Source: Metaphire vulgaris
Lineage: Eukaryota > Annelida > Clitellata > Crassiclitellata > Megascolecidae
Direction: 5' to 3'
Assembly: GCA_018105865.1 (NCBI GenBank)
Contig: CM030865.1
Location: forward strand, 11,316,113-11,380,112
DNA length: 64,000 bases
Position 1 is the stretch's first letter. Every line of letters starts with the position of its first letter. The notes under the pieces are model-generated. The model ran no database searches and was not told the origin of the DNA. It was given only the letters and a program-made list of their open reading frames with translations. The position numbers were made by a program, and so were the translations under genes. This document shows, one piece after another, positions 41,109 to 53,936 of the stretch.

Positions 41109-43140
41109 TTTACTTTGTGTTAAAACAACGAATGTAGCGGCATAGAGCTATCCATTGGCATAGCCATCGAGGAACACGGGGGCCGGATCTCCTTATTCTG
41201 GCTAAGACCGGTCGTGTGTTTGCGCAAAACCGTTGAGAAATTTGGGTGTGGTAGGTGGCATGATCGAAGAGAATATGTGAGTTTGTGAATGACGACCCTT
41301 TTTAAAACTCGTCTGAGACTTTTACCCGACAATGTCAATGTGTTCTCCAGAGGCGTAACTAGGGGTGGGTGTATATATCCAGGGCGCCGAGGCGGGGGCG
41401 CCAAAATCGGGTTTAGGTATAGAGAAAAAGTAAAAAGAAGTATCAATAATTATAGTTGTGACGATCTGGTTTTTTTGTCCAATTCAGTTTACGATCAATA
41501 GTAACGATCTTTTTCTTGCTTGTCATGGTTTGCCGAGAATGAGATTTTTACGGTTTAAAGCTCAGGGAGGCACCATCAGTATGTTATGTCCCCGGGCGCC
41601 GGACACCCTAACTGCAATCCCCACCACACAAACACACCCTATTCCGGGATCCTGGCTACTGGAGCTATCTGCCAGTATATTTTCTGTGTTCTGGCAAATG
41701 CTGCGTCCTCCTTTTAGCTATGACGTTCAAAACGTTGGTGCAATAGCGCATAAGGCCCGCAATAGCCTAAATAACCGAATGTGCAACATTGAATAAGTCT
41801 ATGACATTCATTGTGAGCTGACTGTCACGAATCGGTCACGAATTTGTAAGTGCTGCTTCAGCAGGATCACAATAATGCCTACGTTTATCTCGTAAATTCA
41901 TTTTTAAAGCCTATAGGTGTATAAAAGATCCTTTCTTATATTGCATCAAGGTTATATTTTGCTATGTTGCGCAGTGTGCATTCAGTGCCAGCAGAATCGT
42001 GACCGACCAATCGTCTTCTTTAAAATGCTCTTATAAAAAAAATTCGACACGAATTTTTATGGCGAGACCACAAGGCTGTTGTTGTCCGTCCACGTAAAAA
42101 TTCTTCCGCATCTCTTCACTTTCCAATCTTGAGTTCTGGTGATCCGGTTGGTTGTTTATGCCTCGATTTTGGGCGTCAATGCGCCACTGAGTTCATGTCA
42201 CGACTTTAGGGTTGTCGTGGTGGAAGTTGAACGTCAAACCAATTTGCGTCATGATCTCTTGTGATAATAATCGAACTATGTCGCGAATTCTAGTGCGCGA
42301 GTATTTTTTGGAATTCTCAGATATCTGGTGCAGGTGTGGCCAGCCACTCCCTGAACCAAAGTGGTATTTGAAAATCATACCAGAGGGCAGTAAAAAAAGC
42401 GTTCAAGTGTGGCAGAATAATTTTTAATTGCTTATTTATGCCAAATAAGTCAGTTAAATAGGTTAAGGACAGCATAGAACTTAACCCTTGATATTTTATT
42501 GAGTGGACTGGACAAGGGGGAGAGAAGTCAGTAAGTATTGCCCAGAAATTCCAATACCCTACACACACCACTATGTCCGGAGCTTTCGTTGATATCTTAT
42601 GTAATGTAATGCACCATTTGTATAGCACTATAGCGCCTCTTATATTTCTACTCAGAGACGCTCCTGGCATTGGAGTCGCATGATAAAGTAGTGGGACTTT
42701 AGACTTTGCATTGAACAGGACGAGGGAGCTTAGCGAGGCCCTAATGGATGGGTTCAAGGCATAGAAGAGGCGCTATACAAATTCCACATTACATTCCAGA
42801 CGGAGGATCCAGTCACTGCAAAAGCTCGATGCTGAGTAAGAGCAGAGCGCGATCTGAGGACGTAAACATTCTTCCGATCAGTGGAGCGAAGAAGGCGATG
42901 TGCAGTGGAAGAGGGTGATATGAGAAGCTCAGTAATGTAATATTAATGCGTCAAAAACAGAAATTCGGAATATCAGTTGAAAATTTTCAATCTTACTGAC
43001 TAAAAATAATTTTGTTCGATTAAAAATTGCATTTATAGTATTTTGAACAGTAGTTCATTGGGAAAGCAGGCTTTCTACAGAAATTGTTACTTTTCTCAGG
43101 CTGCTTCTGACCGTTGAACTCCGAACTCGTTCATATAGAG
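40290..43140. other. Intergenic stretch with repeat fragments
   Basis: Contains a TA array (41075-41107), a degraded hAT-like element around 41350-41625 (GGCGCC blocks and TTTTTCTTGCTTGTCATG), and a retroelement tail at about 42600-42800 with GCGCCTCT...AGAGGCGC ends. A 146-codon minus-strand frame at 42317-42757 overlaps this repeat and has no recognisable domain. Confidence 0.45.
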
Positions 43141-43146
43141 GCGTTT

Positions 43147-43396
43147 GATGATGATGATGATGATGATAATGATAATAATAATAATAATAATATAATAATA
43201 ATAATAATAATAATAATTTTAATAATAATAATGTGAAGATCAGTTAAATGGTTTAGGAAATGCTCACCGGTCCAAATAAGAAACCCTGATTTTATGGTTT
43301 AAACCATTGTGAATGCCCACCGCGTCCAAATGCTCACCGCGTCCAAATGGCCTCCGCGTCTAAATGCCCTCCACGTTCAAATGCTAACCGCCTTCA

Positions 43397-43437
<41 letters not shown>

Positions 43438-43460
43438 GAACTAATAATAATAATAATTCT
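43147..43460. repeat. (GAT)n and (AAT)n microsatellites
   Basis: GAT/AAT at 43147-43240, then a short CACCGCGTCCAAATG minisatellite (43318-43390), then AAT to 43460. Confidence 0.8.
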
Positions 43461-43854
43461 CGGAGTGATCGACAAGCTTTTTGATCCGGGTGGCTCGATC
43501 GTCTGGAACAGACGTTCCGATGGTGCTGAAAATCTGGCGAGAATCGTCGATCCGTATTTTGAAAAATAGCTGCTGAGTACGAGCTAAAAAAAAGGGCCAT
43601 CGCCCGGCAAGAGGCTGGGGAAAATGGAGTGTTTTAAAAAACTACTAAACTTCTTTGTAACGACTAAAAAAAGTCATCACCGAAAATTAGAAATTTAGGG
43701 ACGCAAGATGGCAATCTTGCCCCATTCCGAAGGAAAAGATTTGTTTAAGTCAAAAAGATCTTTCAAAAACGTTTCTCTGGCAAAACGTTTTGTGGTTAAA
43801 TCAAATAATACGTTATAGGTCCTCTTAATCGTTCAAATTCTGATCCCCGTGATC

Positions 43855-44030
43855 CAGTGTTTTTATCCAGGAGATTCCCAAATCATCCCCAAAAAAAATT
43901 TAGGGACAAAATGGCAATCCCCCCCTTCCGGAAAATCCGAACACTACATTTCTCTCCATTCAACTGTGCCTTTTCCTCTCCAGTCAAGTCAATTCCCCTC
44001 CCCAAGGCCTGGAGTCTGGATAAAACACTG
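43855..44030. mobile_element. MITE, CAGTGTTTTTATCCAGG termini
   Basis: Ends CAGTGTTTTTATCCAGG / CTGGATAAAACACTG. Flanks CCGTGATC and ATGTGATC differ at two of eight bases. Confidence 0.72.
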
Positions 44031-44549
44031 ATGTGATCTAATGTACAGTATTCGACACTTACGGATAATATGCTCAAAGATTGATTGCCACAAAAGAACG
44101 AATGCGTCTAAGTTTACAATGCATTTGTTGACATTCTTTTGGTCATGCTGTCTGCCAACATGTGGCGCTTTGCGACTTTATAACAGAACCCTGTTACGGT
44201 TTCTCTCTTTCTCGTTTCTTTACATTCAAGGTGTTTGCTTGGGTCTTTGTAGTCCATCACGCACATTTAAGCTCCTATACTAAGCAGTCTTTGAAGCCAC
44301 CAGGTCCGAGTTTATCTTAGCAGTTGTATAAGTTACATTCCTATTCTTCATATATAGCGAAAAGTCAAATATCATTTATGATTCTATGTAAATGCAGTTA
44401 AACAGAGTTATGCAGACTATGAAGTTTTTGCTTTATTTAATGACAAAAATACGACGTTCTAAAATTTGTATCTCCTATAAACGAGGAATTTTCTGACGTC
44501 TAAACTATAAGGCTTGGACACGAACTGTACAAATTTATACACCGTAAGG

Positions 44550-44735
44550 TAAAGTAAAGTAAAATCTCGTGGATTTCTATAGCGCCTTGGAAAACAGCAC
44601 AACAGTAGCTGCTTATTCTTAGGCACTCAGCCTCTCCTAAAATAGCTATGGGAAAGGTATGGGATCAGCCAGGCAATAGTCAACATCCAAAGGGCAGTGA
44701 GGCTAGGTTGTTACAACTATGGAGGAAATGATTTT
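44550..44735 (-). mobile_element. SINE/LINE 3' tail, inverted copy
   Basis: Reverse complement aligns with 29220-29365 (CTATTGCCTGGCTGA ... GGCGCTATAGAAATCCACGA). It ends in GTAAAGTAAAG on the plus strand. Confidence 0.65.
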
Positions 44736-44739
44736 AGAA

Positions 44740-45000
44740 AAGGAAGGATTTAAGCTTAGACCGTATGGAAAGCAATCTGATTAACAAACAGGCTATTATT
44801 ATCTGGCTGCAAGAAAACAGCAAAAGAAAGATAGGTAGACCTAGGATAACATGGAGGAAAACTGTTGAACAAGACCTGTTGAGCTAGGCCCAAGAATTGC
44901 ATAACGACCGATGTAGATGAAGAACAAACTGTGCTGCTCTATGTCATGCCAGCACGTGGATGAACCAAGTACTAAGTAAATAAGTAAGCACCTTTTGTCT
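44740..45000 (+). mobile_element. LINE ORF2 C-terminal fragment
   Basis: Encodes ENSKRKIGRPRITWRKTVEQD, then, after stops, CAALCHAST. The GRPxxTWRKTVExD motif is typical of LINE reverse-transcriptase C-termini. Broken by stop codons. Confidence 0.7.
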
Positions 45001-45021
45001 TATCAGCACTACAACAACAAC

Positions 45022-45169
45022 AAAACTACTACTACTACTACTATTACTACTACTACTACTACTTGTTCGGACACTCCTTTAATTCAATGTAAAGCACTCT
45101 TGACTCTAGCCTGCTCGGAAAATAGCCCTATATAAATCAGCCTATAACTAACTACTACTACTACTACAG

Positions 45170-45220
<51 letters not shown>
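45022..45220. repeat. (ACT)n microsatellites around a retroelement tail
   Basis: ACT arrays at about 45026-45062 and 45151-45218. Confidence 0.85.
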
Positions 45221-45452
45221 AGTGTCATGTATTTCTACGTTGAACGGTTGACGACTATGGACTTCCATTTCTCTCTGTTGTTCATTGATTGCATGAGTTC
45301 TAGTTAGTTCTGTAGTGACACCATTTACACCAGTCAGTAATCTACTGATATACGTCATTCTTTTTCTTCTTGAATTTTTGCCTTAGACTTTTCAGTACTT
45401 ACCATGCTTTCTATTATTTCTTCCTCATTATACAGTATGTCAAAAACTATTA

Positions 45453-45457
45453 CGATG

Positions 45458-45552
<95 letters not shown>

Positions 45553-45638
45553 TACTAATATTACTGCTGCTGCTGCTGCTACTGCTGCTGCTGCTGCTGC
45601 TACTACTACTACTACTACTACTACTGCTGCTACTACTG

Positions 45639-45698
<60 letters not shown>

Positions 45699-45800
45699 TT
45701 ACTACTACTACTACCACCACCACCACCACCACTACTACTACTACTACTATCAATTCAACTTCTACAACAACTACTACTATACTATTACTATTACTACTAT
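45453..45800. repeat. (ACT)n/(ATT)n/(GCT)n/(ACC)n compound microsatellite
   Basis: About 350 bp of trinucleotide units with block changes. All overlapping ORFs are low-complexity. Confidence 0.92.
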
Positions 45801-46087
45801 CATCGCCATCACTACTCTTTCTCTTTCCCCTTTTCTTCATAGTCTGCCTTTTTGCTTCCCCGCCTTAATCTGACTGATCTCTGGAATTGGTCTTTTGAAG
45901 CATGGATTTTGAGTACCATCGAATGATACCTTTGAGCATTAGAAACGGTTATATATAGAAGTTCACAAATAATAACAATAAATGATAATCATATCAATGT
46001 GCACAACTGAGGCGATGAAAATCGATGTTTTATTCTTCAAAATGGGGTGTAGATACCTATTCCGATACTTTTAGCAATATTTCCGAC

Positions 46088-46307
46088 CATGGGCGTATTT
46101 AGAAAGGCTCAAAGGGTATGCTGAAATTGAAAAAGTTCGAAAATTAAACGTGGTGACAAGCAAAAAGGGTTATCGCCCTTCTAAAACGCAGTGACAAGCA
46201 AGAAAAAGGTTATCGCCCTTCTAAAACCTAGTGACAAGGATAAAAAAGAACCAAATACCAAAGGGGTACTCTGTGGCTCAATAGCGTACCCCCTAAATAC
46301 GCCACTG
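46088..46307. mobile_element. hAT-type MITE, CATGGGCGTATTTAG termini
   Basis: Perfect 8-bp duplication TTTCCGAC, ends CATGGGCGTATTTA / TAAATACGCCACTG. Three tandem copies of the shared motif (GTGACAAGCAAAAAGGGTTA and variants). Confidence 0.87.
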
Positions 46308-46819
46308 TTTCCGACACACACACACACACTTTCTCTACCTCTCTCCCACTCTATTTCTTCTCGAAGCGACCATCGACTGATGTCATGTATACGAAAAAGG
46401 CGCTAAAGAAGCGTCCTACTACTACTACTACTACTACTACTCAATTGTTTGTTAATGGAACGATCTGCCGTGCCATACGAAAACAGTCACAGACACATTT
46501 ATTTGCTTGTCACGGAGGAATTTCTAGTGTAAAAATAGGCGCAGGTGATGATGTGCACCCCGCTTTCCCCTCCCTCCTCCCAATTTTTGTCGGAACGGCG
46601 AATTGACTTCGTTGCCATCTTCGCGCGCCGAGCAGTCAACGTTGGTCCGTTCGAACGGCCGGCCGGCCGGCGCATTTGACTGCTGCTGATGTGTTTGACT
46701 GCACTGCATGTTCAGGTCATTCGCTTTGTGTCCTCGAGGCAGTGCATGCGAGTCGTGTTACGCAGAACTGGTTGCGTGGCTGGTTTCTGACTGACTGTTT
46801 CACGTATTCAGATGCGAGC

Positions 46820-46980
46820 AGTGGCGGATCTAGGGTATTCGGCGCCCGGGGACAAAGTGTACGTTGGCGCCCCTAACAACTGACAAGCAAAAAAGGTCCT
46901 CACATCGTTTTCGGCGCCCCTCAACTTTTTCTCCTCATATAGTGCTGACGAGCAAAAAAAGGTCCTCGAAGGTGTTTCTT
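46820..46980. mobile_element. hAT-like element, CAGTGGCGGATCTAGGG, 3' truncated
   Basis: Left end plus GGCGCCCGGGGACAAAGT as in the element at 5264-5523. Motifs CTGACAAGCAAAAAAGGTCC and CTGACGAGCAAAAAAAGGTC. No right end found. Confidence 0.7.
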
Positions 46981-47331
46981 CTACTTTGTGAATGATGAAT
47001 CGATGGCCGATGAATCGATGAATCGATGGTCGATGAATCGATCGTGCGAAGACGAAGGCTCGGCGCTGATCGGCAGTGCAAACGTGCGAGGACACACTCA
47101 GGACTGTGGAACCCAGTTCATTCCTACGCAGTCGACTTACTTCCATTCCTCACCGAAGGCTTTCAACGCAGTTTGATTCACAATTGACCTGCATTTGGCC
47201 TTTTTCTAAGAACACTCGTGCTGTAGGCATATATTCATAAGCACCTTCTTACATACGTAGGCCTACACATACACAGGCATATGTGAATATTGTATTGAAT
47301 CGGTAATTCGACACTGGTTAATAGACTCGTT

Positions 47332-47510
47332 CATTGGCGGCTCCAGGATTTGGCAAGGGGGGCGTTGGGGTGGAAACTTCTAATCATGGGGGGGCCAACC
47401 ATTTGTTGTTATGTATGTAGCATTAAGTAAAGGTCCCAACAGGAGGGCTACGGGGGAGGCACTCAATAGGGGCACAGATCTCCCGGGCCCCACCTGTGGA
47501 GCCGCCACTG
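47332..47510. mobile_element. hAT-type MITE, CAGTGGCGGCTC family (copy 5)
   Basis: 179 bp, duplication GACTCGTT versus GACCCGTT. The left end is mutated to CATTGGCGG. Confidence 0.87.
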
Positions 47511-47519
47511 GACCCGTTC

Positions 47520-49370
47520 TATCTGTTGAATAAAAATTTAACGGAATTGACAAAGCCATGCAATAATAGGCCTGTCGTCAACCAACGTGATACGGGTCGC
47601 TTGCTGGAGGTGAAAATTTATTGTGCTCGATTATTATTAGTATGAGAGACTAGTGGGAGTTAGAAATGGAATATAAAATGGCAAATGAGAGAGAAGATAC
47701 GTTAGCAAACCTGTAGTTTTAGGTTATGTAGCCAACATATTTCCATTTATTTAATAAAATGTTCCAGAACTATTTATACTTCCGCGTTTTATGATCAGCA
47801 TTGCATGTATTCAACTCATCTCGATGAGTGCCTTTTAGAGAAATTTGAGGACCCTAGGCAAATAAAAAATAGGACCAAAAAGCGGTGATGACCATTTTTG
47901 ATCGTCAGACTTTTCGAGCATCAGGAAATCGAAAATCAAGCAACAAATAACAAAGAAACCAAAAAATTTCCACCGCCCGCCGGGGCCCCTCATATATCGC
48001 ATAGCCCTCGGCACGTGCCTACCATGCTTATGCCTTAAAACGGTCCTGGCCTCGATGTCAGGTCTATTTGTAAATTACACTGTATAATAATAACGTGATT
48101 TAAAGTGTTTGAGGAGATTGTGTGAAAAGTACTGTAATAACTACATTTAATAACCTAGTTTTCCCAGATAACTCTTTAATTCGTTTATTGTTTCAACTGT
48201 TACTTCTTCTTCGTCCAAACTGTTCCATTTTTTCACAACTCTTATTTCTTTGGTCCCACCCTTTGCTTGAACAATTTTTGTGGCCTCTTGGTCCCATTCT
48301 TTTTGACTATGGGGGAGACTTTTGCACAAGGTTTGAGCCACTTTGTGCTGCAACATATAAAAAAATGTGTGTGGGAATTTTCCAGTTTGTTCTCCCCTAA
48401 GAAGGATCGATAAACACTGGGCCTCTGGTGCTGCTATAGTGTGCTAAAGTAAAGAATCGATCTACACATCTACTTTCCCATTCGTTATTTTGTAGGTTTC
48501 TATCAAATCCCCCCTCTCTTGTTTCTCCTTTCTAATGTGGTCAAGCTACAATATTGGTCTTGTTTTGATGTCTTAAATTATGGCATCCATTGACCAACTT
48601 TGTTGCTCGTCTTTGTAATTTTTCTAAAACCTCAATATCTTTTACAAAATGGATTTTCTGCCTGAACACAGTATTCTAGATAAGCCCGTACTAATGTCTA
48701 CATAGTTTTAGCATGAATATCTCTATAATTTTAAAAGAGATGATAGTCGACCTTATCAACTAATCATGGGCGCAACCATTTGGGTTTAATGTATATATTA
48801 AGTAAAATCAGTCCCATCTTAAAGTTTTTATGTGATTTAGACACTGGTTATATGTGGTTTATATGGTTTATGTGGGTTATAGTTCAGATTTATACCCACC
48901 CAAAAATTTATATCACATAATTTTAAAAGAGATGATAGCCGACCTTATCAACTAGTAGTGTAAATAGTTTTAAAAGTGACCTAATTACTAGAGATTGGTC
49001 CAGCATGGTTATTAAATCTACTATCAAACATTGTAGAAGTAGTGAGTAGGCTATTTTAATTGAAACGAGTATGCAATGATGCGATATAGGACCACTAGAA
49101 GTTAGCTGTTTTTTTGTAGACTCAAGAATAAGATGACAAAGAACGAGGAAACACGAACAAAGCCATAGTTTGAATGAAAAGCCAAATCCAACACAGTGGT
49201 TCTCACACAGGACTGGTCTTGCATACCACTTTGGACTTGTTGTTATTATTACTTTTATTAATATTATTACTATTTTATTGTCGTTGATGTTGTTGTTGTT
49301 TACAGTATATGGACAATGCACATCAAAGGACCTATATACAATTATACATCATAGGCCCAATATAAAGCAA
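47520..49370. other. Intergenic stretch with LINE remnants
   Basis: Includes a minus-strand LINE C-terminal remnant (48120-48360, IRVVKKWNSLDEEEV and INELKSYLGKLGY), a GTGGTTCTCACACAGG tail at 49195, and otherwise unassigned AT-rich DNA. Confidence 0.5.
48120..48360 (-). mobile_element. LINE ORF2 C-terminal fragment
   Basis: Encodes IRVVKKWNSLDEEEVTVETI and NELKSYLGKLGY-stop, homologous to the fragments at 13575 and 50255. Confidence 0.7.
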
Positions 49371-49375
49371 CAAGA

Positions 49376-49773
49376 GGGCTGTCCATTTATTATATCAACA
49401 ATTTTTGGGCAATTTTTGACCCCCTCCTTGTCAACAATTGTCAACTTTCACTTACCCCCCTCATAATTACGTCAACAACTCTTGACCCCACCCCCAAGAT
49501 CAATGACAGGTCCCAATAACAAGGTTATTATTTTTGTGGTAATGACCATTTTTCCCTTTTTTCCTCATCGAGTGTCAAAATGTGGTGGTGATGACCTTTT
49601 TCTAATGCTTTTTCCATTGTAATAAGTAGTATTCTATGAAATTTCATGTTTTTTGATTGTTTGAAAAAGTGAAATTGTTGACGTCAACTTCTCTTGACCC
49701 CCTCCCCTGTCAACAACTGTCAAACTTTTCCAACCCCCCCCCTAAATTGTTGACGTAATTAATGGACAGTCCC
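49376..49773. mobile_element. DNA element with GGGCTGTCCATT termini (copy 2)
   Basis: Ends GGGCTGTCCATTTATT / AATTAATGGACAGTCCC. The interior is homologous to 23919-24331, including TTTGTGGTAATGACC and AATTGTTGACGTCAACTTCT-type segments. Confidence 0.75.
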
Positions 49774-50181
49774 TAACTGGCAAGCATGTAATTCAAACAT
49801 TCAAATTCCTCGAGTCACGTGACTAGGGGAGGCGTAGAACTAGAATTGTTTTCACAGACATGGTTAAAAAGCGTCTATTGCGTAGAGTTAGCTTGTTGAC
49901 TCGGGTTCAAGACTGGGGGTCGACAGTCAAAGTTATTCGCAGTTTGGGCATTCATGCGTAGGCTATGTACCGACTCAGATTGTAAATTGAAGTGGTTTGT
50001 GTAGGGTTTTGGGGTGAAGGTAAGGGCAATAAATCTCTGTTAAAATCTGAAAACTTGTCTGGCTAGCTGAAGTGAATAGTTGTATGCACAACAACTGTTG
50101 CATGCACATATTGGTTCATTTTGTTGCTACCTATACACTAAGAGTACATGTAACAAATTGTAACATGCAATATAATAGCTA

Positions 50182-50250
50182 TGAAAAAGTGCTGTTTGCA
50201 TCTCCCAACGCGTTTCTTACGCGTTGGGAGATGCAAACAGCACTTTTTCA
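50182..50250. repeat. Perfect 31-bp inverted repeat with 7-nt loop
   Basis: Left arm 50182-50212 (starts TGAAAAAGTGCTGTTTGCAT), loop TTTCTTA, right arm 50220-50250 is its exact reverse complement. It sits directly before a LINE 3' fragment. Confidence 0.92.
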
Positions 50251-50254
50251 ATGC

Positions 50255-50430
50255 AAGAGTGGGGTGAACAGATGGAATAAACTGGACGAGGAGATAGTAA
50301 TGGCTACTAGTGTGAATGATTTCAAAATGAACCTCTGTACTAGATGATACTAGATTTGGACGAGTGCAGCAGTGGTTCTCACACAGGGCAGAGCCTACTG
50401 AACCACTCTAAACCTTGTTATCTATTTATT
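50255..50430 (+). mobile_element. LINE 3' end fragment
   Basis: Encodes NKLDEEIVMATSVNDFKMNL, then the 3' UTR motif GTGGTTCTCACACAGGGCAG and CTGAACCACTCTAAACC. Confidence 0.75.
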
Positions 50431-50828
50431 TATGTTACTGTTGTCGCCAATTGCGTTGAAGTCAACAGATCATCTGTAACCCAAACGTCAGCGTTTTCTT
50501 GTGTAATTTATTACACAATCAACACAGACCATTCTGGCGTATTAACAGTCGTAACAATGAAAGTGTCGGCACTCTCTAAATAGACGGTCCACGTGCTAAA
50601 TAAAACTGCGTGAAGATGGAACGCTAAAGGTCGTTTAAGTATTAGTATTCTTTGAAAATGTTTTCTTGCATTCCGTTTTCAACCGTGGGTCACCGTTACA
50701 AGTTCACGTCACGGGGTTTACTTTGATAACACAACCGTTTTATTGAGGAGACCTTAACCCTTTGTCAAAAGCCAGGCTGATATGGTGACATCTAGATTAC
50801 ATGTATGCGCGCATGGCACTGTGCAATG

Positions 50829-51030
50829 GCAGTGGCGGATTTACATCCTTTAGGTCCCGGTACACTTTCTTCTAAAAAGTTACAGATCAAGTGTGAAAAG
50901 TGCCGAGACGACCTGTTCTCCGAGCTGGAGAAGACCTCCTGACAGACCACGCCGTACATTTCGGCGATGGTCTTCAAAGTTTGAATGGCACTCAGCCATC
51001 GGTCGCGGTCACAACTCGCGCAACACAAGA
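50829..51030 (-). other. Possible exon or element-derived ORF (uncertain)
   Basis: Minus frame CDRDRWLSAIQTLKTIAEMY and VVCQEVFSSSENRSSRHFSH has coding-like codon use (many C/G third positions) and vaguely resembles the end of a PH domain. Its 3' part runs into an element terminus (CAGTGGCGGATTTACATCC at about 50830). No partner exons found. Confidence 0.2.
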
Positions 51031-51129
51031 TTGGCGCAACGGACCTCTGTCGTCCATGTGAACAAATGAATGAATGACCTGTTTATGCTGGTCAAGTTTG
51101 TTAAGCTTTCCTCGGGAAACTACTGAATC

Positions 51130-51405
51130 ACGTAAAAACAAAGAGACTTGAATTGCTTTGGGCATGTGATGAGACAACCACAAGACACCATCGAGAGCAG
51201 TGTGGTTAAAGAACTTGTTGAAAGAAACAGAAACCGGGTACGACCGATGATAAGCTGGGTTGAAAAAAGTCTACGGCGTGGACTGGTCATTCTGGAGGCC
51301 GTCTTCTACGCACTGCGCAAGACAGATCGCGATGGAGCACACTGACCCATTCTTGTAGCCAACCGTCGCCAATTTAAGCGACGACGGTGCAATGACTTGA
51401 CTTGT
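51130..51405 (+). mobile_element. LINE ORF2 C-terminal fragment
   Basis: Encodes LNCFGHVMRQPQDTIESSVV, NRNRVRPMISWVEKSLRRGL and, after a shift, VANRRQFKRRRCND. The motifs GHVMR, RxRPxxSW and RRxFxRRRCN are LINE hallmarks. Confidence 0.75.
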
Positions 51406-53713
51406 AAGATCGGTTCGGCCGGCTGTTTGTTGTTTGTTACCTAGTTTTACTGATCTTATCCCCCCCCCCCCACCTCGGATCGTGTGGCACGACACCCGAC
51501 CTGACTTGAGGCGATAAATCGAGCCCCGTCGACAAAAGATCTACAATACATACCCCTTACTGCAGTATTCCTCTCTCTCCTGTCTCTCTTCTCTGTTTTC
51601 TATTTCTCTCTGTCAGTTCTTCTTCTCCTCTGTCTTGCCTCTCTCTTCTCATTTGTCCCTCTCCTCTCTCCGCCTCTCCACCGACTTGATTTTACGAGTA
51701 TATAGGCTAGCACAGCAAACGTTCTGACTTTTAAAAAATACTGCATCTGACCCAGCTTTATATACGATTCAATCGTAGGCCTACAGTAAATATGGTCTAT
51801 TGATGTAGGTTACGAAAAGTGTTGTTGTGTCCTGTCTCTGCGTAACGTTACGGCAGATTTAGGATAATAAACCTTTCATGTCACACTCTGTAATTCTTAG
51901 CCGCCGACGAGATGTTCTTAGCTGACAAGATGTTAATTTATGCCTGTAATTTTGGAATATCTAAGGAACCTATGAATTAACGAGGTCGGACATGTCACTT
52001 GCTTACAAAAAAATACATTAACTACACCTTTCCCTGTCTCAATACACTTCAACAACGGGACCTAATGCAGTCGCTTGTGCCATCGCATTATGCATAGGCC
52101 CTATCCTGCACAGGACCGGGTAATGACCTGTGATGCCCCATGCCCCTGCTGAGAAAGAATCCGTGCCTCCGAGGATGGAAGAAGATGTGGGAATGTGGCT
52201 GTAAATACAAAAATAAATTTCCTTTCTGTGTGTGACAACTGGCGGCCTCCCCGCATTTGCCAGTGTCTGCATGGCACCGCCTCTGACCCTACTTGTTGCA
52301 ATTAGAGGCCTCCGCTGTACTGTGGACATACAGTATACTAAGACGGAAAATAAAGGGTTGCTGAAAGGGTTAATGATAGTGGCATATGATTTAAACCCAT
52401 TAATTATTATGTCAGTTTTGGCTTAGTATGGGACCAACCTCAAAGCATCTCGAATATTTGAATGTATATCTAGTATATTGATTAATAGGGAATGCAGGTT
52501 TGGACAGAGATTGCATCTCTTCTCCTGCTTCTTCCTTCTAGTATCCTAAACCTTTAACGTAAATTTGAATATATCAGATATCTAATATCGAAATATGAAA
52601 TAGTTTTACATTTGTCTGTACAGCTATTTTTCCGATATTGAATTGTACTATTAACGATCTTTGGTTCTGATTTTGATACTAATAAACTGATTCTGATTCT
52701 GAAGGAAACTCAGTATTGTTTTACTTTTAAACTCCGTCAATTTACAATGCATCGAATTATTTCTTGTCCTAGCACAAAACATTAGGCTCACAAGTTTGAT
52801 ATCAACTCGATGGCTATGGTCTTAGACCACAACCACAATTTTCTGTTCAGTAGCCTATATGGATTTTGTGGTTCCTTGCTCCCCGCCGATCTGACTGACC
52901 TTTCCGGCTTGTCCTGGCTCTAATTCGTATTGGATTTGGTACGCCATCGCCTGATGTTCTAGGCATTATGGTAGTGGCGCCATAGAAGTTTATTGATTGA
53001 TTCTTTTAAGCAAAGTTCGTGGAAACTTCAAACAACTGAAAATTGCAATAATCAATAGAAATTTATTTGCATCTAACATGAAACTGTGGTTGAAAACTTG
53101 GTACGGTACAAATTGCCGACGTGCATCGTATGCTTAATAATGTTTAGGCCTATATGAAAACTAAGAAATCACAAATATAATTTAAAAGCCAGCTATCTGA
53201 GCAAGACTTATTCAAAGCCAACTATACGAGAACAAATTATGCAGAAAGCCAACTAGAAGTTTTAAAAATATGCAAAGCCAACTATAAAAATAAAATAATT
53301 AGTTGCTTCAACATTAAGTCTTGAACTGGAATCAATTGTATTCGTAAATGGATTTCTTATGTCAAGAAGCTCTAAATGGCAGTAGTGTTGACTGTTTTGT
53401 GACGATCATTTGGTAATTGATGAAATTTTGGCGAAGCCTGTAATCGTACGACGATCACCTCTTCATTTGGAAGCTGCAAACATTTTGGTTACTTGTAGAC
53501 ATAAAATAGTAAGCAGTCATCTATAGTGCCTTATTTGGCCTATGCGATATACTGCAAATATTCAATGGGTCTTTGAATTTTCGCATAAAGTTACCAAGAA
53601 ATTATGTCGTAGAATTCGTTGCAGTTTGAACTGCACAGGCGTTCACAAAATCCCTCAACTCATCAAAACTCTTCTCATCGGCTTTATTAAAAGGCAATAA
53701 TACCACAGTACGA
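51406..53713. other. Intergenic stretch, few recognisable elements
   Basis: A polypyrimidine CTCTCT-rich tract (51560-51680) and a retroelement tail (52880-52997) homologous to 6536-6640 (GCTCCCCGC(A/C)GATCTGA...). Otherwise nothing recognised. Confidence 0.45.
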
Positions 53714-53721
53714 GTAGTATG

Positions 53722-53936
53722 CAGGGCCGGATTAAGGTCCGAGTGGGCCGGGGGCTGAGAAAAAAAGGTCGTCGCCTATACTGAAAATCTCTGACAAGCA
53801 AAAAAATAAAAAAAGGTTATCTCCCTTCGAAATCGTTCTGGCAAGCAAAAAAAGGTTATCTCAAAAATTGGTGGGCTTATTTCCATGATGGGCCGGGGGC
53901 TACAGCCCCCTCAGCCCCCGCCTTAATATGGCCCTG
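53722..53936. mobile_element. hAT-type MITE, CAGGGCCGGATTAAGG termini
   Basis: 215 bp, perfect 8-bp duplication GTAGTATG, right end CCTTAATATGGCCCTG. Two motif copies (CTGACAAGCAAAAAAATA, TGGCAAGCAAAAAAAGGTTA). Confidence 0.88.

Noticed and set aside
42317..42757. 146-codon minus-strand ORF as a gene
   Set aside because: It overlaps a retroelement tail (GCGCCTCT...AGAGGCGC) and has no recognisable domain or matching splice partners.
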